Of a DNA stretch of 64,000 nt, positions 1 to 12,788 are shown one piece after another. Below the pieces are notes generated by a model. It was not told where the DNA came from and ran no database searches. It worked only from the letters and a program-made list of their open reading frames with translations. Made by a program: the position numbers and the translations under genes. The stretch is from Colocasia esculenta (lineage: Eukaryota > Streptophyta > Magnoliopsida > Alismatales > Araceae). Each line of letters starts with the position of its first letter. The stretch's first letter is position 1. The DNA lies in contig CM024759.1 of assembly GCA_014218235.1 (NCBI GenBank), forward strand, positions 5,906,712 through 5,970,711. The letters run 5' to 3'.

Positions 1-55
1 TCATTGGACTCGATTGTTCAGAGTTGAACCTCACCTCTAGGAGGGAGGAAGAAAT

Positions 56-290
56 ACCTAAGGTGGGGGAGGGAAGCAGGAAACAGGCTGCTGGGGAGGG
101 GGAAATGGGGGTGAGGTTACATGAGGTGGGGGTGAAGGGGGAAACGGGGTGGTGGGGGGGGGGGGGAGGGGAAGCATGGGAGAGGGGTGCCGGAAGTGGG
201 GGAGGAGGGGAAATGGGGGTGGGGGTCGTCAGAGGTGGGGGAGGATGGGGAAATAGGTGTGGGCGGTCATTGGAGGTGTGTCGACCATGC
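56..290 (+). repeat. G-rich low-complexity tract (copy A)
   Basis: The + strand is dominated by runs of G and GGGGA/GGTGG blocks, including an unbroken run of about 12 G near 150-163. The counterpart in copy B is at 46530-46740. Short imperfect phrases such as 'gaggtgggggagg' recur. The open frames here are Gly/Glu/Arg-rich and read as composition artefacts, not proteins. The tract could form G-quadruplexes. Confidence 0.7.
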
Positions 291-899
291 CAGGGGCTCG
301 TGGTGGCTCTAGCACGATTCGATACGGGTGTAACAAGTGATGAACCAGGAAGGTCTCGTTATACCCCTATCTCGTCTACTATCTTGTTACTCTCATCTAT
401 TCACTTTCACTCTATACTCTCATCTATTTCATCTATTACTCTTATCTCTTCTTGGTACTCTATTTGGCCATACAATTGATTGTCTAAAGAAAATAACAAA
501 AACAGTGCTATAATGCCAAAGCAATAGGGCCTGGTCTGGTCCTGGGAGGAGAGCCCGAAGAGTGCTATTTCCTCATGAGGATAACATGATCAGGATGTGT
601 ACGACATGCATCCAGCGCCATTTAACAACAAACACAATTCAATTTATGACAATCAAACAATCGTTTTACTATATCTCTAGGTTGACATGATGCTCGACCG
701 GGGAAGTGCTATTGCACCTTGGTGAAGACGTTACATATTCGTTCACTATATGGACAATCCTATATGCTAGTTGCAATTACTTTTGAATGTGCTATCATTC
801 TCTCGTGTGCTATCATTCTCTCGTTATCACGTGCTATTACTCTCTCAACTATACTTGATCGATCTCTCTAGTTAACCTGCTTTACAAGACAGTAATCAT

Positions 900-3800
900 T
901 TAAAATCTACTTGTTTACATGAGATATTAAATCCTACTGAGCGTTATCGCTCACCCTGCGCTATTGTTGTATTGTGTTTCAGGTAAATCAGATGATGACC
1001 CTTCACTCACCAACGGGAATGTACTAGAGTGATGAGCGACCAGGAGTCATAGCGATGGAAGGTCTTCAGTACCTTAGAGTTTAGTTAGCTATTTGCTTAG
1101 TTATCCTTTTCAAATGAAATGATGTTATTGAGCCCTATGTTTTGGCTCAGAATTAGTGGTTGAAATAGTTAGGTGATTTATCAATAAAATAAGGAGTTTA
1201 TTGTAATTATTGTTCATTAGATGATCTGATATTTGCGACTGTATGTGCAGTTGACGTTACAATACACGTTGTTTATGCCTCCCTGATTTATTCCACTGCT
1301 AAATTAGCGAGGCATGACAAATACTCTCCACCAAACCCTAGGGGACGAGTTTTACATCTTGTTGGGGTCATGTGGAGGAGTTGTTGATGGCTGGGGAGCA
1401 GGAGATCGAGCACACCAACCCCTTCTTCTTCCCCATTGCGTCTGCTTTGACCTGTGCAAACAGTCAACTTGGAGTCGACCAAAGATAGGCCAAACCTAAA
1501 CCACATCATGCAAGGCTTATACCTCTAGAAAGAGGGTCGAGTCTAGTTCCTAATCCCACTGGTTTCACTATTTTTCATTGAGTAGATCGGGTGCAGTAAG
1601 CGTCCTCCTGCAAGTGGACTGAACACAGGTTTTCTAGACAAACATGACTTCTTCAACCCAAAAGGTAGGTGATTTTGGGCCAAATCTTAATAACTCATAT
1701 ATCAATATGTAGAGCATCGAGTCTACATTCATGTCCAAGTGGTTTCATCGAATTTCATTAAGTACATCTTGAGTTATAAGCATTTTTCCAAAGTCACGCA
1801 TGGTAATCGTGTTTTATGTTTGTGTGGTTTTCTCGCACATTCCGAGGCCATTTGGAATGATTCTAAAACATAGTTCTCACCTATTGCATGTTTCCAACAA
1901 GTTTCATGTTGACACGTTTGTCCCAAGAGCCCTAGATTAGAAGATATAAGCGTTGCATGATGTTCGCTACATGTTCCTACGATTTCCTACATTTTCGGTT
2001 TGAGTATTGAATCGCGTCCTGTTCAGATAACGCGATTCAGGTGATTGGTATCGCATCGGATTCTGCCGCCACGATTACCTTAAAGGCGTCCACCAAGGGT
2101 GACACGATTTAGGTGCATCCCGTTCCTCAAACGTTGTGCTGTTGACTTGTCAGAAGACCTCTGAACCGCGACCGTGAAGGCCGCCGCAATTCAGCCCGTT
2201 TTCCCACCCAGGATTTTCCACCAATTTTTATATTGCTATTTTAAACACGCTTCATGAACGCGAAGGGGTATCCTGTCGCGATTCAAACATTAAGGCGTCG
2301 CCATAGGCCGACGCAATTTACACCTGTACATGTGAACGTTGTTCCGACTGTACACAGCGATAGTAAATGCGTTGACTATAGCCGACGCGGATTTCCAAGC
2401 CTACCCGAGCCTTGTTTTACATGGTATTAAGTGCATGATTTGCATGTCTCGGCTCTAATCATTACATGAAGTCTGTTTAATGGCTTAAAAGTAATTAACC
2501 CATTAAAAGCTATAATTTCATGAATGTTATTCTAATTGTTCGTTAATGATGTGACCATTCATGCAACTATTGATTTACTCTTCCTACTATTCTATCTTGC
2601 AAAAATGAGAATTGTTATATTAAAATATTGCAAACCATGTTTAGTTAATTGTATAGTCTCATCTCATGTTAGCGTGTTAATTGTTTTCTGCAAGCTTGAA
2701 ACCGATGGATGTGGATTGAGATACGTACATCACTACACACTTGCACATCTAGGCAGCCCTTTCTTGGAGATTTGGAAGCTCTCTATCGGTCATTCCGTAT
2801 CGGTAGACAAACGACCTTTTCTCTAAGACCTCCGTAAATCTCCGTACTCCGTGGATTCCCTCATGGAGACCGAGTTGGTTGTACCATTGAAGTTCCCTGA
2901 AGATAGCATGCACTTCATTTCTTCTCTTGTTCTCGTGAGTGTGATGTATAATCTAGACTTAAGCCGTTAATGTAAAGAGTGAACTAAAGTATAAATTGCA
3001 TTGTTATGCTGTCGAAATTATCTCTTGACTATGGTATCATGAAATCATGTTCACATTTACTTATTACTTGTTCTCATCATCATCATAAACATGACATTAC
3101 ACATGCTTACATCTTGAAACTCTCATTGGCCATTATTAATGACTATGGGTATCTACATTTAAAATGAAATGAGATGATGACCGGGCATGACGAGTGTCCA
3201 AGGGCTCCATTCTAGCCCCAATGATGGAGAGTCATAAATATACGGTTAACCATAGGGTATAATGATTATTGGCATTGCATCTGCGCTGGGAGTACTTGCG
3301 TGTTGAATGATAGATACAATAACCACATACAAGTGTCCTAGTGTGCATTTCAAGGTGGATCTTTCCTTGGTGTACACTAGTGTCTACGTGCCTGATTAAG
3401 TGAATCGTGTTAAAATTTCATGCTCGTGCTTGCTTTCTTGCGTGATATGGCCATCCTACATCTATTGCAATTTAAGTGACATCTTGCGTACTGTTACATG
3501 CCTCACTATTGATAATATCTTGCTCGTTATATCGTTCTAGATCTTGCTCTATCATGATCACTCTATCTAGTTTGTTTCATGTATCATGTTTTAATGAGTT
3601 TTATTCGTACTTGCATATCATGACATTTATCGTGCTTACCATGTTCTAAATTGGTAATCACTTATATCATTGTCCGCACATTGAGATAATGGGCTAGTTT
3701 GCTCATTCCCTACTTTTAACCATTCTAGGAGATTATGACATTCAAGAGGAGGAGCAAGTCGAGGATGGGAATGCATTCGAGTGATGAGCGTCCCAACTCT

Positions 3801-4117
3801 TGAGTCTATCTTTAGTTAGTTTATCTAGAGTGTTAGATTCATGTAGTAGGAAGTGAGGAATCTATGTACTTTTTCTTTTATTGGGTCTAGTCCTGTTATC
3901 CAATAGTTAAAGAGTTGTATTAGTTATCTTTGATACAATGAAATGAGATTTGAATACATTCTCAATTGAGTTCAATATTTGGGCCCTATTTTGATGTTGT
4001 GTTGATATGAAATTAGTGCTTGCTAGCTAGAGACTTATTTGCTAACTGTTCACATCTCGGAATATCGACTCGAATTATCTGAATTATTATCCGCTGGGTA
4101 ATTCTTGGGACGTGACA
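900..4117. repeat. Non-coding LTR-like repeat DNA (copy A), no gene seen
   Basis: I recognise no gene here. Two stretches (about 920-1320 and 3690-4117) share a layout resembling the downstream part of plant gypsy LTRs: a phrase 'gagtgatgagcg', then an A/T-rich section, then a terminus ending in 'catgaca' or 'cgtgaca'. The middle (about 2005-2400) is rich in GCGATT/GCGTCG dyads. One is GAATCGCGT and ACGCGATTC at 2009-2038 with a 12-nt loop. The equivalent of this block in copy B is about 49700-52890. Assignment to LTR remnants is an inference. Confidence 0.35.
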
Positions 4118-6050
4118 GTGGAAATATAAAAGAACATGATGAACACATATAAGTTTCCTTTCCTTACACATATCCATATGAAGTGTAAATATTCAGTTCT
4201 GAACATAAGTCACACTATAAGATACAACAGCCTGGGACAAACCCCCAACGCTCAACAAGAGGAAATATTGCTATGCTGGTGGCGAAGGCCCGACCCCACT
4301 ACGATGTTGTCCCGAACTAGAAGAGGGACGAGAACCCTCCTGCTCTCCTTCACTTGGAAGAAGAAGGGGTGAGCCTCACAAGTCACTAGCTCAGTAGGGC
4401 AACTCCCCCAAAGATGAGAGAACAAAGTACAACAAATAATATGAACATGGCTAATAAGCATTTAGAAGTAACTCAGCCTACACATGATACTACAGCTGTA
4501 AATTAAATAAACGACAAACCACACACACGTGTACAAGCTAAGGAGGGCACGCCGCACACGAGTAACAAGGACTGGTTCGCGACACCAGCCATAGACCCGG
4601 ACAAACAACACAAGTCCACATCTCAGTCTCGCAGCCACGGACGAAAGGTTCAGCTGCCGCTCCACCTCAACAAAGCCAAAAAACTGTGGAGACAACTAAC
4701 ACCACTCCTGCAGACCTCATAGTTGCATGCCCAAGCCTAACACCTTTAGGGACTCCGGCCCGAGCTCCCTAAAGTGAGGCACTGGAAACATGACTAGCTG
4801 GGGACCAGTACGTCTACTGGTGTCTGTCCCCCAACCACAAGCACGCTACAAGCGACTGCACACCCACAAACACGAGTCGCTACTCCTTGCCATTGGTCCC
4901 TCAGCCGGACGTACAACTCAAACTCAGAAGTGAGGGTGTTTAGGAAGACGACACAGACCTTGTCAGTACTCATCGTACCGGGACAAACCCTAAGCACCCG
5001 TTGCTGGGGACCTGACTGGAGAGGTAACCTCGGAAGGCGTGAATAAGCCAACCCTCTGTGCACACTTAACCAAACAAAACCCATTGTTTCCAATCATGGT
5101 ACAAGCCGATACACATTATTCAGACTATACATTGCTAAGCCATCACTGCCCAAGCAGTGTACTTCAAGAACCAGACAGACTGGCCACAGAACCCCAGAGC
5201 TGGTGTTGCCATAATATAAATTGCGTCCAACACAGGCGACGCCAATCAACAGCTGAGTCGCGATGGACCAACCCGATGCCTTTCCATCTGAATCGCAACG
5301 TCTGGTTCCGTCGCCTTTCAGACGACAGAACAAAGACCTAAAACCTCATTCCGAAAATCACCATAAATTGCTACACATGCAGATAAAGTAGGAAATAAGC
5401 TTATAAATAAAACCCTAAGCATGCTTCCTATCATGTTCACATGATTCTCAAGCCAAATCTCATAAACCCTAATCCTCACATGCCATAGAAGCTAAAACGT
5501 GGGAAATTTCCCCTACCAACACAATAAGCACTAGACCGACGCCATCCAGACATTCCCGCGCTCCGAAGCACCTCCTCACGCTGGAACCACACCGAACATA
5601 CAGCGAAAACCTCGAAATCACCTCAAGATCTCGCAACAGTCTCTACAACACTCCCCCTTAGCTGAACAGTGCAACTGCACTATTCAGGCCAAGGGCAGAG
5701 GCCCAAAATACACAAGAGTTAAATTGCGACGTAGCGGGCCGTCGCGTTTCAAAATTCGACGTACCTCACTATCGCAATTAAACCCCGACACTCCTGCATG
5801 TGCCACCCGGCGCGCATGCAGTGGCGCCCACCTAAAGTGGTACTAAAACGCGACGTAGCAGGTTGTCACGTTTCATTAAGAAATGCGACGACTGTGTTGG
5901 TCACATTCTTAATGAACTCGCCAGAGGTCTGTTTGGGCTGGGATCTCCAACCCTCCACCCTCCCATCTGCTACACAAACCTGTAAAACTCATGCACACAC
6001 ACACACATATTCAGCTAATGAGCTACACACTAGCCCCGAAACCCGGTAAA
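4118..6050 (-). repeat. Non-coding LTR-like repeat DNA, probably inverted (copy A)
   Basis: No gene is seen. Read on the minus strand, 5653-5660 is a purine tract (AGGGGGAG) followed by TGTTGTAGAG, the arrangement expected of a polypurine tract next to an LTR start. This would put a minus-strand LTR to its left. GCGACG/CGTCGC dyads recur at 5180-5340 and 5720-5890, for example GCGACG and CGTCGC about 5733-5752 with an 8-nt loop. The copy B equivalent is 52894-54830. I did not find the far end of an LTR, so this is tentative. Confidence 0.3.
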
Positions 6051-7229
6051 CCACAATTCGAACATTGATGATATTACAGTTAATGAGCAGCAAATAATGA
6101 TATAAAAACAATCACATGAACAACATAAATTTTATACTGGTTCAGATCTCCTATCACAAGGAGTCCTACGTCTAGTCCCTAAGCAATAACTTGGGTTTCC
6201 ACTAATCAAAGGTACAGTCCCCCTCAAGGACACTTAATCATCCAACACCAGCTGGCCTTCTCTTCACTCCACAAAGAGGCAATACGCCACCTGTTACAAC
6301 ATGTCTTCCTTTCTACACAAGAGATCCACCCACCTACTACACAACAGGTCTTCTCTTCACTTAAGACGAGGAGCACTCAAAGAAGAGTAAAGAAGTGACG
6401 ACCCCTAGACCAAGCTAATAGCAACAATACAGTGCTTGATATGAGGCAGAATCTGAGAGACTAAAAGAATTACACTAAGAAGAGAATCTCTCAGATCTAA
6501 AACAAGATCTCACACTCTAGAAGGAATGGAAGAACAATGCTTTGTGGAGAGCTAAGAGCAAGAGTCTTTTTCTGAATGAATGAGTGAGCTCTTCTTTCTT
6601 TCTGTTAAAAAAAAATGATCTTTCATTCGCCAACACACTTCTATTTATTTTCTCTTAAAAAAAATATCTGTTGAAGTGTCCCTTGTCTCTCATCTTGAAA
6701 CGTGTCTCCTGATAGTTGGAGCAGGTCCAATCGTAAGAAACCCAGAAATCCTGCAAATAATAAATACTTGGATAGAGACATGGTGAGAGAGAGATCATAT
6801 AGATATCTTCTTTACTTCGGTCAACATGATATGCCCAATGTTGTAAACGTGTGTGACTACCGGAAACCTGTAGACAATAAATGCTAGAAGATAGACAACT
6901 CATTTATATCTAAACTGTCAATCAATGTCACTAGCCATACTGCAGGAGGATATACTAAAGAGGAAACACCATTCTGTCATCCTTTAATGTGTAGCTGATT
7001 TGTCATGAAAGTGGTAACAGTAAAAGATGATGTGCATAGAGTTTGTACCCAAGATAGAACAGTAAATGCCTTAGTGAAAAGGATACACAACATTTTACGA
7101 AAAAGTTTGAAACACATAACATTTCAAAATTAATTTGAAAGGAACTGTGAGGCAAAATAAGATTAAGACTAATTTATTATGTTCAATAAAACTTTAGTTA
7201 TAACCATAATCAATATGATTATTGAAAAA
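6051..7229. other. Unassigned non-coding duplicated DNA (copy A)
   Basis: This stretch has no recognisable gene, RNA or intact transposon. The segment 6130-6520 is C/A-rich on the + strand and could be an old LTR-retrotransposon fragment, but I cannot place it in a family. Copy B carries the same sequence at about 54840-55985. Confidence 0.4.
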
Positions 7230-7690
7230 GATATTTTCTAAGCAATGTAGTCGATGTTCAAGGATTAGAAGACTAAAGGATAGTTGATGTTCAAAGACAG
7301 TCAATGTCCAAAGGGTAATCGATGTGAACATAATATGTGTTTTATCATATTCCATGTTCAATCATAATCTATGTGAACATAATCGATGTCTGACTATAAT
7401 CGATGTGAACGTAGTAGTCGATGTTCAAACATAATCGATGTTCAAAAAGAGTAGATGTTTTAGATGAAGTTGATGTAAGCGTAATTAATGTTGAAACGTA
7501 ATCGATATTTAAACATAATCGATGTTGAAATGTAGTCGATGTTTAAATGAAATTGATGTTTGAAATGTAATCGATGTTTAAGAGAAATCGATGTTGAAAT
7601 GTAATCGATGTTTAAATGAAATCGATGTTGAAGCATAATCGTTGTGATATTGAAACAATAGTCGATGTGAACTTACAATAGTAATCAATG
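7230..7690. repeat. Degenerate ATCGATGTT minisatellite (copy A)
   Basis: About 25 imperfect copies of a 15-18-bp unit of the form TAATCGATGTTGAAA occur in a row. The palindrome ATCGAT or near variants (GTCGAT, ATTGAT) lies at the centre of each unit. Copy B (about 55990-56430) has the same array with slightly fewer units, so the unit number changed after the duplication. No coding potential is seen. Confidence 0.85.
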
Positions 7691-8025
7691 TGGACTTAGG
7701 TAATCATATGCAATTTCCTTCTAATTTAAAGTGAGTGTATCCAACTTACAAAATTTATTTCATTTGATACCTGTTGACAAACTTTAGACAAATATGTTAG
7801 TCAAGTATTTTCCATGGTTTTGTTTACCACCAAAATATATAGATGGAGATAGACTGTTCATCAAAGGGCACACTTTATTGAGAGGAAACCACCTTAAACA
7901 TGGCACCCTTTAGGTCAATTTAGATTTTTTGGAGTGGCTGTAATGTGTAATTGGAGCCATTCATTCTAGCTTGACACTTTTTCTAGGTACTTTTTGCTTT
8001 ACCTTATTCTGGAAGTCGAAAGACT

Positions 8026-8412
8026 CCATCCTACTACCAAAAAAAGCATCAGATCCAATATTGGCATCTGAAAGTCCCTTCTCTTCTTGAAGATGTGTGT
8101 TTTTTTTTCTTCCCTAATTAGGGCTTCAATAGATGTCTTAGGTTGTGCATACAAGGCTCCAACTTCAAAAGTGATCAAAACAAAGGCAATTTAACATGGA
8201 CTGGATACCAGATTTCATTAAATCCTTCAAGATTCATAAGGTATGTTGGGGTTTAGATCCCTTCCAACGTTGCGGTTCAACACTTGAAAAAATTGTGCCA
8301 GGCTTCTAAAACCTTCAGTTCTAAAAATCCGTTGTACACTTATGTGTTTACAGAGATCCAACACTTGGCCAAATTTTTATTAGTTTCTCAAAACATCAGT
8401 TTTAGAAAATGT
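8026..8412 (+). repeat. Dispersed repeat, member 1 (copy A)
   Basis: About 385 bp here are found again, inverted, at 34170-34567, and in direct orientation in copy B at about 56769-57160. The shared core includes 'cctaattagggcttcaata' and 'acacttggccaaattttta'. No coding frame is shared. The family is not recognised; an old transposon or LTR fragment is most likely. Confidence 0.75.
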
Positions 8413-9048
8413 TTGTACACTATGATGTGTACCTATGGAATTGCTTAAGAGACCCAAGTTTAAATAATTGTATCTTTCATTACACAACTCCAAGATTTAC
8501 GTTCTTTGGCTCGTTGAAAAGAGTTTAATGCACCTGACAAAAGATATTCAACGACCAGCCCTGATTCGAACTTTAATCTAATTTGAAGTACCATTGAAGA
8601 TCTGCTTGTCATCATTTGAACAAAAACCAGATTTTCAGCAACATGCTTTTTCCTGTAGACGTTCTTGAACATTTGGTTAGTCTATTAAGAAAGGACTTTT
8701 GTTATCATCAAAATCAACGAGGGATCAAAATATTATGTGTTGTGTTTTCCATATATACAACATCAATCTAAACATGAATTAACAGTAAATGTTAGTAGAC
8801 AAACAAGTTTATTGTTAATATATTTAACCTATTCCTTTTTTAAAAAGGAAAAGTGGCTGACATATCCACATTTTTTAAAATTTTTATTAAAATACTAGTC
8901 TATGATATCATCCGGTAAAAATTGAAAACTTTAACATCATCTTTTATTTTTTTTTGAATTTTTTTTATAAATCTACTGTTGATGAGAGTTGAAACTTCAT
9001 CTTTTTTGTATACATGGAGGACTATCATTAAAGCACTCCTTGAGTACA

Positions 9049-9330
9049 CACTACTAGAAAACACAGTTGTACCTACGACCAAAAACGTCAGTAATGCGGC
9101 AAATATCGTAGGTATATATGTATACCTACGACATTTCCTACGGCTTCGGTCGTAGGTAAAGTACATGTTGGTAATACTATTACCTACGATAGAGTCCTAG
9201 GTAAAGTACATGTACTTTACCTACAACTTTTAATGTTGTTGGTTTTGTTTACCTATCGAATGAAATATCGTAGGTTATTTATACCTACAATGTTAAATGT
9301 CGTAGGATTTTGTACATTTAAAAGAATATA
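9049..9330. repeat. CACTA left subterminal repeats with palindromes
   Basis: Direct and inverted copies of TACCTACGA are spread through this region. It also contains an inverted repeat with 10-bp arms CGTAGGTATA and TATACCTACG (9107-9130, 4-nt loop). A perfect 26-bp palindrome lies at 9198-9223 with core AAAGTACATGTACTTT. Subterminal arrays of this kind are the transposase-accessory (TNPA) binding regions in En/Spm elements; that role here is inferred. Confidence 0.8.
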
Positions 9331-10677
9331 TCACCTACTTTTCTGCCCCATATTCTTACATATACATTATTCATTCACCTGTCTTTCCTCCTCGTATTCC
9401 TACATATACATTCATAAGAATCACAATGCAACATTCACACATTCACATCATCTTATTCATTCATACACTTCATCAATAAAGCCACATTCATTCATACACT
9501 TCATCAACATAGCCACATTCATTTATACATTTCATCAACATAGCCACATTCATTCATTCAAACAAATATTGTGGTCATTCACAACACTTTTCATATTAAT
9601 GTCAAATATACATTCACAACATCTATTTGTCCAAAATTATGCCAAAGTGTTTCCAAAGTCTTTACAAAGTGATATATAGTCCTAAACAAAAGTTGATATG
9701 TTCTGGTCAAGCTAGAGAAACTGGGCAGCATGAATCCATTTGCCATGTTATACTCACAATGAAGTGAAGAAAAGATATCCAGAAGTAAGAATAGCATCCT
9801 GAAAAATGTTTCCAATAACTTGTCAGCAAACAAAACACAAATCAATAGTATGTGTATAATGTACTATCAAGTTCGTATTGCAGCTCAATGATTGCTGCAG
9901 GTAAGACAGTGGCAAGCTAGTCTTCAAGAAACATTGACTGTACACTACCTGATCCAATGAGCTTTCGAATAAACATTGAAAAGGAAATGGAATGATGAAG
10001 CCTCCTGCAATGAAATGGAATGAAATGCTAGCAGACCAACTTTCACACATTCACTGACCCCCCCCCCTTCCAAAAAAAAAAACACATCACGTGGGGGAAG
10101 AAAACATGAGCAGAGAACAAAAGAACTATAAAATATCTTAGAATATATACTGGACAAGTGGAAGAAGAAAACCTGTGTGACATAACAAAAGAAAAAAGGC
10201 AACATACCTGAAGCAGCACGTGTACAGTTCTTAGTAAAATTTAAAACCTGTGAAAGCAATAGAATGTAAATACTACCTAAAGAAAAAACTTGCACATAAG
10301 GAACCAACTGCTTGCCTCCACTGCCTATGCAGTCGGCTAAGCAATGTGAGTGTTGGCCAACTCAACTTAGGACAACACATCAGCCTGCCAACTTCATTCT
10401 TATGAGATCCATACTTCACATTCACATTATCTCATTCAACATTGTCACATTCATTCATTCAGTCAACACATAACCACATTCATCAAATATTGTGTTCAGA
10501 AAGTGTTTGCAAATATATACATACACAACATCTATTTGTCTAAAATTATACCAAATTGTTTCAAAGTGTTTACAAAGTGCTAACCACTAAATAGTGTTCG
10601 TTTTGCCTCATCCACCAACACCTACATAGAAAGAAAACAATAAAAGAAGTTAACAAAAGTGCTAGATGATTTGTTAG
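9331..10677. repeat. CACTA 3' non-coding region with 31-bp minisatellite and internal duplication
   Basis: Three tandem copies of a 31-bp unit (GCCACATTCATTCATACA...) begin at 9481, 9512 and 9543. The stretch about 9543-9670 is repeated imperfectly at about 10470-10580; both contain 'acaacatctatttgtc' followed by a paired 'gtgttt(c)aaagt' phrase. A C9/A10 run lies at about 10060-10082. No gene is seen. Confidence 0.65.
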
Positions 10678-12724
10678 TTAGTATAAATTTTCAATAAACA
10701 AAAAACTTACATAATCTCGAAACCATAGAATATGACTTCCAATGGCATCTTTGATTCGAAATCTATGGTCATCTTTAACAAACAAGGGAGCATCAGGTTT
10801 GTTTGCATAATGAATTGAGACTTCACAGTACACAGTTCCAATTGGTCTCCCCATAATAATTTTTGCTGGATCCATACTCATAACAATTCCTTTTGCCACT
10901 TGTTCATTCTCCAAATCCAGCAATTTCACCTTCTTCCCTGTCATCTGAAATTACATAAAAGTTAGTCATTAATTATAATGGAAAAAATATATAAAAATAT
11001 TATAACTAGCTCATGTTGAACAAAAATAAACCATTGTCGACCAGATTTTTGGAAAAGGGTTACTTACTTTGTTGTTCCTTGTACCACTAACCACATTCTG
11101 AGATGCAAAAATGGAGAACATAAACTATCAACTGACAAGCATAGTCTTATTTGAGAATGTGTATCCATTATGAAGTCACTTGATGTATGATGAGGACCAC
11201 TTCCTACTGGTTCCATTTATACTTTCTTCCAAACCATACAATTACAGCTAAAAAAATGCAGTATTTCGAGGGATTACCAACTATGCCCATTGCATGTGTT
11301 TGTGACCATAGGAAAACCACCTAGTTCAAAATTTGTTTAGGAATCTCAGATTCTTCTACCAGTCATTATAATTACATCAACTCACCTAGATAAAGGGATG
11401 ATAAACTCCTCGCCATTGTTGTATTACTGTAGATGCAACCACTTAATTGCTTCACCCAAAACATTTCAAACATGTTAAGTCATTATAGTAGGTCAATTTG
11501 ACATTGAAATCATCATGGATTAGTTACGTACTTTCATCAATTCCTACAGATAACCGTACTTAAGGGAGAAAACAGAGAAAGACTGAATGAGTAAAGGAGA
11601 ATCCTTTTTTCTTTTAACAAACCATGCACCATTTTCAGTTCCCATTTCCAGATCCTCCTGCGAAGTCTGCACTCAACTTTAGAAATGTAAACTACAGGAT
11701 CAACTGTTGCATGGACAAGGTAAGAAATGTAAACTACAGGAAATGTAAACTCCAGAAGATAATTATGAACTGTTTTGTCAATTGAGTACTGCATTTAAAG
11801 GTAAAAAATTATGCACACATTCCACACATTGGCACTATCAAATTAAAGTGAGTTACAAAAAATTATCACTCACCGGGTCCTTACTCGATGAACACTCCTT
11901 ACTTGCCATAGATGAGGCGAAAAGCCCCGGTGAGTCTCTATGTACTTGTGACTCATTCTTTTTTACATGAAACAATAAGCAACCAGTTAATATTAATAAG
12001 TGAATCAAATTTATGCAGTATTATGCAAATAAATATATACCTCTTCCAATTCCTTGTTCTTAAGTTTAGCAAATTTCTCCTCAAGAACTTTGATTCGTTG
12101 ATGCAATGTCTTATTTTCAGTCTTTAACATTTCATTTTTTCTTCCCCACAAAGTAACGGGTGTTGGCCCAGTGCCTACTCATCGTATTCTACCAGATTTT
12201 TCTTCTTCGAACACCTTAGAAAAGGCATCATCTTTCCCTACCACTAGATTTAAAGAGTTGGCTGAAGGTTGAGTCTGTTTCAAAGCTTTACGCTTTTCCT
12301 GTTTAAATATTGGGATATATGACATATGAAAGATATTAAAGAAGATTTACAATGGCATAAGCATTAAACAAAGAGATATTAAAGAAGACTTACAATGGCA
12401 TAAGCATTACACATAGACATATAATTAAAGAAGACTTACAATGGCAATTGCACATTCCTCATTTATGGGCCTGCCATCTTTTCTAGTGCATGTGTGTGAT
12501 AATGAAAACCTCAGCTGGATCTGGATTAGTCCCAGTTTTCTCCTTCTGAAAAAAAAAAATGCACATCTTCATCTTTATTATATCATTCATACAGAACTAT
12601 ATAAAAATACATCACTATCATGACAAAATTTATACATTTGCTCATTAATAAAAGAGACAGAGGACAAGACACAAACAGTGGACACCAAAAAAATTGGATA
12701 GGAAATGTACAGATAATTCAAGTG

Positions 12725-12788
<64 letters not shown>

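Noticed and set aside
2536..2826. 96-codon ORF kept in both duplicates (also 51302-51592)
   Set aside because: It lies in LTR-like non-coding DNA and has no recognisable domain. The duplicates are so alike that conservation of a short frame is expected by chance.
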